The notes beneath the pieces are model-generated. The model was not told the origin of the DNA, ran no database searches, and saw only the letters and a program-made list of their open reading frames with translations. The position numbers and the translations under genes were made by a program. From contig WKLE02000006.1 of NCBI GenBank assembly GCA_014885115.2, positions 4,299-15,380 of the forward strand: a stretch of DNA of 11,082 nt, given 5' to 3'. Shown piece by piece: positions 1 to 9,000 of the stretch (position 1 is the first letter of the stretch; every line of letters starts with the position of its first letter). Origin of the DNA: Asterionellopsis glacialis. Taxonomy: Eukaryota; Bacillariophyta; Plagiogrammaphyceae; Rhaphoneidales; Asterionellopsidaceae.

Positions 1-3000
1 TCTGTTTTTTTCTTCTTGTGTCGTAAGTATGCCACGAGACCGAAACATCCAACAAACAAGACAAGCAAACCTACTGATACTCCTCCAATTGCGATGCTTC
101 CATTGTTTAGTTCCACTTCAGGTGAAGATGGGCCCTTAATGTCCTCTCTAACTGCACCCTGTGTGGATATGATAACAAGGAAGTTCTCGGGAGAAGGATC
201 TTCCTGTTTGGATTGAACAGCAAGCTCGCGTTCGTCAATTTCTTTCTCGATGTGCTCTTCGTCGAATTGGAGACGAGCTTCAAGGCGGCGACGACCAAAT
301 TTCAACAACACGGTTCCCTGTGCAACAATGTCCGCGTTTTCGGCATCTTTTTCGAAGAATGCGGAAATCAACATGGTTTCGATAAAGCATCTCTTCCCTC
401 CGTTGTAGGTACATGCGGAAGTAGTCAAACCATTTACTTCACCAGATTCAATTGGACTGCTGGAACCACCATTAGTTTGATTCAGTGACAATCCCCACAC
501 CTTGTCTAGCTCAACACCTTCTGTGTCATCTGCAAGATCTATGCAAAGGCCAAGAACACTTCCTTGACTCATTGCAAGGCTGCTGCTTCCGCCATCAGCA
601 CTTTCACATTGATAGGAGTTGAGAGTATAATTCACCTTTGCAGTCGCAGTTTCATTCGTAGCAGCATCACGGTCAGTAGAAATACTTACCACATCGAACC
701 CTGTGGTCATATCAACCTCGATTGATGCAAGAACCTCTAGGAAATTCACGCTTTGAGTCCTAGCAGCATCGGCATACAGGTCCATTCGCATGCAGAATTC
801 TATCATGCCCTTCATAGCTGCTGCGTCATAAGTCCATACGGCATCATCACTCTGAATTAATCCTTGAATTACATCCACATTTACCTCATAAACATCACGT
901 GTAGCAACTGGGATGTTGTCTTTACGTGTAATATTGTTTAAAATAATGCTTCCAGATGAAATATTTGTCTGACAATCCTTTGTATAGAGTTTCAAATCTG
1001 CTGGCTTATCGGCAATGATAAAGCAAAAGTGGAGTTCTTCGGCGCTTCTGGCGTCATTAAATTGTATGTCAGTGCAATTTGAATCAAAGTCGATGGTAAA
1101 GTCGAAGTCAATAACTTGCTTTGCAGGCGTAGGGACGGGCGTTGGGGCAGGCGTCGGAGAACCAGTAGGGCTGGCCGTAGGAGATGATGTTACTGGTATG
1201 ACCTCTGTCACATTGAGAGAGATATCATGTAACGTTTCTATCTCCGCCAATATGTCTGCTGACTCAGTAATCAACGCCGCTTCTGCTATACCCGAAACAT
1301 CGGTCTCGTTACTGTTAAAAGTCATGGTGACAACCATGTATGTGTTTATGTCTGATTCCTCTGTTAAGGCCCGTGATACAACTGTTTCTTTGACTACCTC
1401 TTGATTGTCAACATTACATGCAACAGCAGAGTTTGTTGCACGACCAACATGCTTCACATACAAGTCGCATAAAGCAGCCTCTTCATCTGCATCAAAATAT
1501 CGCTGCTCTCCCAAACAAAACATCTGATCAATTGTGAAGATGTCGCCGCCGCACCAAGGGAGTCCGGAGATTGCAGTCTCTTCTCCGTCAAATAAGTCTG
1601 TCTTGGTGAAGAGATTGCAGCCAAAATTAAGCCGGTTTGGCAAAGCATGGTTCAGATCGTTTTCTTCCGTAACCCCAAACCATTCACCGATGCCATTCCA
1701 AACTGCGTCCCAAGAACTAGAAAAAGTCATAGAGAGGAAGGAAGGAATTGTTAGCAGAAGAAAAATTTCGACCAAGACCAATCTATAGGAGGAGTAAACT
1801 CACGTTGTAGGAATCATGTGTTTTATCCCTTTGAACGACTCTGGGTAATCCCCAAGAATACGCCCACCTTTCACTGACCCGCCCATCATAAAGTAATTTC
1901 CACCCCACCCGTGATCTGTGCCTGCACCTGAGTTTGGTGGAATGGACTGTTTGTGAAATAAGCAACTGATTCATGAGAGATATGAACGCGTAGAGCTGCA
2001 GCTATGTTGAGCATCAACGAAATGAACTTACCCTTCCAAACTCGCTGGCAAGCACTAATGTAACATTTTCCCATATTCCTTGACTGACCATTTCCTTGTG
2101 GAATTTATCAAGTGCAGTATTCAAAGAAGGAAAAAGTGTGCTATCATGTCTTTCTTTCATCGCCTGGTGAGTATCAAAACCACCACGAAAAATAAAAAAC
2201 ACATCACGGTTGACCTTTCTCTCATTTCGAGCTTTAATAAGCCTCGCCACTGTTTTGAAATCCCCATGTCTGTGTCACAATTCAGAGGGGAACAATAAAA
2301 GAAAGGAATATGAGAGTGAAACAAAACAAAAACGATATTCAAATCGTGCAAGCACTTTCTGAACGTACCCATCAAAATTCTCGCTTGTTTGTACGCCGTC
2401 GAAGGCCGTTCGTATAAGAGTTGATTTGCTTTTTGAATCAACCAGCATCTGTGACCAATGATTGGCAAAAAAACCACTGTTCAATGCTGACGCGTTGTTG
2501 ACGTTATCAAAAGCAGTCTCCATGCTGTTTCGGGTGACCCCTGTGATCGATTGCGGGTAGAATTCTGCTGGACCACTTTCTTTGATCGAAACTTGCGTCG
2601 TGGACTGTCCACCAAGTATGGCGGCATTTGTACCAATGCCAACAGAGGCAACAGAAATGTTCTTGGCTCGAAGAACATCGAGCATCCTTCCCATCACACC
2701 CGTACTGGGCAATTCCCTGAAAGGATCAACAAATTGGATTTCGTTCATCATGTGAAAGTGCGAAAATAATTGCCCCTTTGTTTGTTTCCAGTTTGTGCTT
2801 GTGACGGGCTTTGACAGATGCCCAGTATTCGCAAAGAAGATTGCATCGCCCGAATCATAAATTCTCTTGATCGCTGTGAAACCGTCATGTAGGCCGAAAG
2901 TGTCACATGGTTGACCAGATGTTGATGCGTTGATGATGAGCATCCGATTGGTTTCTAATTTGGCATTTAGTTGACGTGCGTCTTCATATTCTGTAGAGAA

Positions 3001-6000
3001 AAAAAAAGATGAACATTCACACGGCGTGTATATCAATAATACTTAACATGCAAAAAAGGGAAATACACGTATATTCCAGAACTACTCACCATCAGAGTAC
3101 AAAGTGCAAGTGGAGTGAGGTGAAAGCATGTAGAAGGAATCCATGCCTCCAAATAAGTATACATATACAATTGCCTTGTAATGTTCCCCGGCAAGTAGCT
3201 CGGGCGAGTCCTGCACCTCTCTTGTTTGATGGGTTTGTCGAACATTATTGGTGCTGTGGAATTCTGGTGTTACGGCAATCAATTGCTGAGCTACACGGAG
3301 GGCCGTCCCATTGTTTACAGCAAGTGATGTAGTTTCGTACTTCTCTATGATCGCCCGTCTATTCTCGGGACTAAGTCTGCCACTTGTTAGCAAAGTAGCA
3401 AGCTCGTCAACGACGTCCTCGACAGAAAGCTGGCCTACTCCGGGAGAATAACCAAGGTAACCTACGATTGTTCCCAAAGGAGAATCTCCAAGACCGCCGT
3501 TCCATTTTTCCAAACCGGTACGTATTAGAGAGTGCAAACCATTCGTCAAAGCGCTGATTGGTCCCATGTGTAGAATCTGAGATTCTGGCGACACCAGTGA
3601 AGCTTTCGCAAATTGACCCGGTGGAGAATAGTCGGGTCGAAAGAAACTAAAAACACTGGGAGAGTTGTAAGCGAACTGCCCAATATCCTTCCCAGTTGTC
3701 ATAAACAAATCGATCCTGGCAGATGGAGCTCGAGTATATTCCATGGACTTCATGACGCCAATGAGCTTGTTAGCGGGCTGTCTAAGAGATCCATAGGTCG
3801 GATCATCGTCTAAAACCACAGATGTTGCCTCACGATCTAGTACAATCGCAGCTACCGTTGAAGCAAGATTGCCCCACTTACCATCTCCATAACTTACCGT
3901 AGAAGTCCCTTCCACCCATTCATATTTTCCAGTCTGGAACGCAGTGGCAACTGTTCTGATGTAACGTGGCGATGGGTTGGAAATGCCAAAAAACTTGATG
4001 AAGGCCTTAGACAAAAACGGAGCCGTGTTCTTGTGGTAAAGAAGATGATCCAAAACAGCTTCTGTCTCGTAGTAAGCGTCCCGGTCGGTAGGTGCTGTGT
4101 TATTGTTAGAGAGAGCGCAATAGGTAACCACGCAATGTTAGTTTCTGTTTAGATCAGAGTATTCCGTTTCAGGATGGCAGCACGTACCAAGGGGGTCCAT
4201 AATATTGGGGGGGTTCCTGATTTCGTACAAACCTCCAAGGATGACGGATGATTTCACGTTTTTGAGGTAAATCTCTTCACCGTGCTCACTCGTAGTCTTG
4301 AAGATGGTCTCAGTTGAGTAATTGGTGTGTACTGAGGGAGGTGGCAATTCCGATGGCGACATTGACGGCGCAGGTGAGACTGTTTGTATTTCTGGCGTTT
4401 CGAGTAGAGAATACTCAATGTCTTTGATTGACATGACTGCAGAACCAAAACCATCTATTGCTGCCGTCCCCCAGGACGATTTGACATACACATTTATATT
4501 CGTGTACCAATCTGGGAAAGTATAAGTACCGGAAAAATCATTCCAATCACCAGGGACCCATTCTGAAATGACTTCCAAATGCTGGCCAGCGACATCTATG
4601 TAAGGGCAATGTTTCCAGGATCCCGGCGTGCAATCAACTTCTTCATTGTCCGGTCCGAACAGCTTCACTTTGGACTGGATCTTCAGGGTTTTGCCTGCAA
4701 AATTTTGTTGAGGTAGCCAGATTCTAAGGCCGTTATCACCTCCAGTTCCTTTCGCAGTAATAACACCTCGGCTTTCGATACTAAGTTCAGCGTTCACACC
4801 TTCCCATTTTTTTGTTCCAAGGAAACTGGGCTCGGGTATCTGCGAGGCTGGTGGCGCCGCAGGTGGCCGTGAACTCGTTTTGCGGTAAGCCTCCATGTCT
4901 CCGGAACTTTCCACTAACTCATAGTCGCCAAGACTGAACAATTCCGGAGCAAACGCACCGATGTGGAGTTCTGACAGGGCTTGTGTCCTGCTCGGTAGTG
5001 CTGAAAATGCTGCTTTCTCTGATAGCACGGTGTTGCAAAGGCATTTTTGTTCTCCGTGTACAGATATTGTGTCACAAGCGCCGCCGCCGCAATTATTGCC
5101 AATAGAAGGATATTGCTCATCACCAAAGTCATTTTTCTCCCAGTGAACGCTGAAGTAGGCGACAGTTTCATTTACATCGACATGAGGCGCCACTCTTGTT
5201 GTTGCGCCGGAATCGTGGACTATTGCTACCAAGCCATTTGCATCGACAGCCATTTTCAAGGAGCACGATCCGCTCTGTTTGATTATGAAAACAAAAGTTA
5301 CGAATTATACACGCATCCGCAAAACAAAGAATGTTAGAATTTATCAGTTATACCAAGGCTATTCAAGAAACAAGCAAAAAGTTGAGCTTACCGTCCACGA
5401 CCAAAAATTATTTTGCGGTGTTTTTAAATCCCAGCGCAGACCATCAATGTAGCATTCTTGATTTCTAATCGTCCAATGTTCGTAGTAATTGAAATCACAT
5501 TCATAGCTACCAAGAGAGGTGCATCGATTCACGTTAGATAAGTAGGTAAGGCGCTCATCCCAATACTCGCATGGACGGTCGGCATTTTTGAAGGAAGAAA
5601 AAAATTGGTTCAGATCCAAACCTGCATGTAACCCGCAACATGCTACTGTGGCAATTGGCATTCTTGGGTTGCCTGCGAGAGCCCGTCAACAAAGGGAAAA
5701 GCATAGCAGCGGTAAATGAATATGCATTACGATGGAAGAAAGAAACAAGGTTTTTTATTAAAAAATCAAGGCAGCATCACAATAAACAGACCAAGACTTA
5801 CCACATGCGTTTAGAAAGCCTGATTCACCTGCCTTAATCTTCTTTGCGTCCTCGTAGACCGCCAGTTGTATGCACGGCAAACGAAAGTACTTATAAAAGA
5901 CTCCTGGGGCAACTTGAATTACGTCCACAGTGTCAACTTTGCATTCCGTATTCTGTGGGTCGCCACAATCCAAATTTTCATCCAAAGTGACCGTACTAGC

Positions 6001-9000
6001 AAAGTTGCAAGCTCCATTCGTCTGATTGCACAACTTAATGTACAGAGCCGAAGAAGAATTTAGCACTACGCGCTTTAACGAGTCATGAATTGATTTGCCT
6101 CCCAATAGTTGATACTCAGCGCCGACTTTCAAAAATGCGCGCTCTGGAAGATCGACCTATGGAGAAAAGGCGAATAATGTTTCCATAATTAGAATATAAG
6201 AACCAAAAAACACATGTATTGTAGGAAAGCCCAATACAACGATGGCAGTAGCGCATGTGGCAAATCACGCCTCTCCCAAAGGAAAACCAAAAGTAAACTT
6301 ACACACAGAGGGTATCTATCTCCGATATATTTCCCATCAAGCCCCCGCTTTGGCCACAAATCACGGTTAGACGCTGTGATAGACAGTGGGTCAATGTAGT
6401 TCCATCCATAAGAGTGCACAAAACCAGTCCAAACCCGTGCGAACGAAACGATATCATCAGAGTTGTAGGACTTGATAGGAGAACCGGTTTTGTCGAGGAC
6501 AGGGGAACCATCCAAATTGAGGTCTACCAATCCAATCGAAAATAACTGCATCACTTCGCGTGCAAAATTTTCATCGGGATCTGCGATTGGAATCAGAAAG
6601 AAAAATTTCAAAGGAAAGTAAAGGCAATCAATAAATAATGTAATATGAATGCAATCCAACTTAAAAAGATCACAATCCATGCCTTGATTATCAGACTTAC
6701 GATTGACTACTCCGTCGGAGTGCCACTTAACAGACATCGCTTGGTTATTGGTGTAAGAGAGAAATTCTCCCATCTGAGGGTGGTATGCAATTTCTCGCAG
6801 CACATCGCGGTAGTTCCCCAGAGCGTTGCGTACGTAGATATCGTAAAACTGAAGATAAGTATCAGAGCCATATCGACTAAATCCAAGAAGAGAGTCTAGA
6901 GTAACGATTTGACTTAGTGTCCAAGCCATCTTCTGACGAAGCTGGTCATGTGCAGTGATAGCGAGCATTGACCAGATCGTATGTTTCGTATAGTATTCAT
7001 CACTCTCAAAAGGATCGTCCGCAAACAAGACGTCTGAACCGACATCGCCTTCGGAACCACACACAATAGTGCCGCCGCGCTTGTTTATAGTCTCTTCAAT
7101 CTGGAGAACGCTCAAAGAGGAGCTGGCCATTGCCGTATTTTGGAGTTCTGGCGGTAACTCGTTGTACTTGATACCGTCACCATATCGGCCTATGTACTTG
7201 CCAAACGCAGCTTCTTTCCCATGATTAAGTTCATACCACTCCATTTGCACAGAACTCAAAAAGGTTAGAATGCCTGTTTCGTTCGAATGGCTTGTGTTGA
7301 ATATTGTTTGGGAAGAATTGACCATGACACTAGTAACATCGAAGACAGACCTGTAAATTTTGAATATTTTCAAATTTTCAATGAGGACAATGATGAGTCA
7401 ATCAATGTGTTGCGGAAAAGAAAAAAAAAGATGTGTTGCGGAAAAGAAAAAAATACAAGCTCACATGTGGTCTGGGTGGACGTTTCGATAGCACTGCTGC
7501 TCGGGCTCAACAAATACGTTCATCCCGGCCTTGTGTGCGTCATCTTCGTGGCACTTTCCCAAAAAGTAGACGTCTTTTATGTCGGGATTATGGTCATTCG
7601 ATGCGTAGATCCATCTTGCAAGTTGTGATTCTGTCGTCTGGTTGACACCGATACTCGGTGACAAACACTCGCTGGCATCCACCTTAATCCAACGACTACG
7701 TTGCCTGTAGTTACACGGAAGAACAACAAGTGCATCTGTATTTGTGTTGTTGATATTGGTATCATCAAATCGCAGACCACCAATGGCATGCACATACCGC
7801 CCTGACAGAGTGTTTATTCCCAAGAGAGTCTCACTATTGAGTGTGAGTGCCTTGGTAAACTTTGTTCTATCATGACCACGGGCAGGAGGCGAACAAACAT
7901 TCGTCTCATAACTAAGTTTACAGCTTTTTCCATTAAATGGAGTTCGTGGGCGATTTCCGCACCCCACGGGTCCACTATAGTTTTTCTTTTTTGCCCTTTC
8001 CAAAATAGAATTGCCTTTTCCATCTACTGCCGGGTTCTGAATGGAGTTTTCGAGTCTGGCTTTTTTATAATCTTGTATGGCATAATTTCCATTCGGCAGT
8101 TTGGCAAACACAGGGATTGCAGGATCAGCAAACATAGGATCAGGAAAGGTGTCACAATCTGGATGATCGATCCCGTCCTGTTTGATGAGGGCGTGGTAGG
8201 GACGGCCGTCGACCCCGTTATCAAGCTCGATTATTTCTGTGCTGCTGTTTAGCTCAGACATGTCCAGAAATTGCACGGAGTCTAGATCAACAAATCTGGA
8301 ATCTAGATTGACTTTGGGATTTCCACCAACAACATGCTTGCAATTTCCATCAACTTTCACCGAAAGTGTTCGTGGAACATCTGGATTAGAGGTTGAAGTA
8401 AATGCACTTCCTAGAAAGTCTTTAACCTCACAGAGTGTGAGGCTCTGGTTCATGCCAAGCACGCCTCCGATATCATTATGAAGCCAATAACGAGTGTCTG
8501 CGTAATACTGTAATGGCTCCTCGAGGACGGTAAGGACATGTCCATTTTGTTTAAGCACATATCCCGTGTCAGAATTATTCACAACAGGCGTGATAGTGAA
8601 TGTACCAACATTTGAGTCTGTTTGGAAAGCAAATCCTCTCCAAACTGAATTCTGCTCACAAGCTTTAGGGCCATCCTTCTTTGACAAATATCTTTTCCTA
8701 AAATACTCTCGATGGAGGGAGGCCGGAACATTCTCAATTTGGTTTTTGATGTAAGTTGCCATGGAGAAAGGAACGTTGGTATAATTCCAGTTATTGAGCT
8801 CGTCCTTAGTTGGGCCAAAAGAGACACGTTCTAGAAAACGGGCAATTTCATTTCGGGGGGAGAGAGAATGATTGTACATGGTAAGTTGATAAGTAAAGTC
8901 TTCATCTGACCTTAAAAAGACTTGGCACTTTCGTTCGCTTCCCTCTCCATCACAGAGATATTGAAGCTTCTCCTCGGGACCAGGTACATTCTCCCAGTCA

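Larger units (their letters stand above)
1587..3183 (-). other. DUF1501 domain (about aa 1787-2195, across introns 7-10)
   Basis: The domain opens with YKAIVYVYLFGGMDSF, matching the family's first strand and GG-x-D motif (D1801). Next come CDTFGLH and GDAIFFANTG (substrate-side loop region of the family), GDFKTVARLIKAR, then GGFDTH (D2057, H2059), LASEFGR (E2101, R2104) and GAGTDHGWGGNYFMMGG (D2115, H2116). It ends with LPNRLNFG. These Asp/His/Glu positions correspond to the likely metal and catalytic site of the alkaline phosphatase/sulfatase-like fold, and all are present, so the domain is probably active. Bacterial DUF1501 proteins are exported and encoded next to DUF1800 genes; here it directly follows DUF1800 in the same chain. 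Length is normal for the family. Substrate is unknown. Confidence 0.88.
4960..6048 (-). other. Cysteine-rich insertion inside DUF1800 (about aa 945-1225, across introns 4 and 5)
   Basis: This segment carries 17 cysteines in about 250 residues (C951, 958, 972, 980, 1003, 1026, 1038, 1039, 1061, 1077, 1085, 1100, 1124, 1182, 1187, 1198, 1200), including a CC pair and a CLC near the end. The spacing fits an extracellular disulphide-rich module. I cannot assign it to a named family. It lies between two parts of DUF1800 that are adjacent in bacterial proteins, so it is a real insertion and not a separate protein. A Pro/Ala/Ser-rich spacer (about aa 1254-1267) follows. Confidence 0.55.
6097..7004 (-). 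other. DUF1800 domain core (about aa 715-928, across introns 2 and 3)
   Basis: The core contains HDQLRQKMAWTLSQI, then YYD-like and YRDVLREIAYHPQMGEFLSY, then NHPDENFAREVMQLFSIGL, DIVSFARVWTGF and a following PERAFLKVGAEYQLL. These correspond in order to the family patterns LR-x-(K/R)-x-A-x-ALSQI, hP-x-M-x-x-(F/Y)L, NENYAREL-x-ELF-(T/S)-(I/L)G and D(V/I)-x-x-(F/A)AR-x-(W/L)TG. The N-x-P-D/N-E-N-F/Y-A-R-E motif, usually the strongest DUF1800 hallmark, is rebuilt exactly by splicing intron 2 (N815-H816 junction), which supports that intron. Confidence 0.88.
7227..8660 (-). other. Large extracellular insertion inside DUF1800 (about aa 201-640)
   Basis: About 440 residues or more separate the first DUF1800 helices from its core. 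I do not recognise a family. The region has about eleven cysteines (for example C201, C277, C307, C369, C434, C447, C456, C516, C532, C570, C590), several N-x-S/T sites, and alternating hydrophobic patterns that suggest beta-rich folds. This fits a disulphide-bonded, glycosylated extracellular module. The first intron cuts it at codon 599. It may hold more than one domain; the borders are my estimate. Confidence 0.5.

Noticed and set aside
680..692. GTAAGT donor-like site within the last exon
   Set aside because: The frame is open and the protein sequence is sensible on both sides, so no intron is needed.
1015..1404. Plus-strand open frame of 129 codons
   Set aside because: It lies opposite the Pro/Thr linker and flanking coding sequence of the last exon; its Gly/Val repeats (VGTGVGAGVG) are the reverse of the P-T codons. 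It is a shadow.
2275..2368. Hydrophobic tail (FCFVSLSYSFLLL) at the end of one frame, looking like a membrane helix
   Set aside because: It is read-through of intron 8; the DUF1501 sequence continues in the next exon.
4131..4138. Apparent stop and frameshift between two minus-strand frames
   Set aside because: A GT-AG intron at 4187-4095 removes the stop and restores a continuous DUF1800 sequence, so the gene is not broken here.
6189..6302. Hydrophobic end (VSLLLVFLWERR and onward) after RYPLC
   Set aside because: It is read-through of intron 3, whose donor GTAAGT comes right after the Cys codon.
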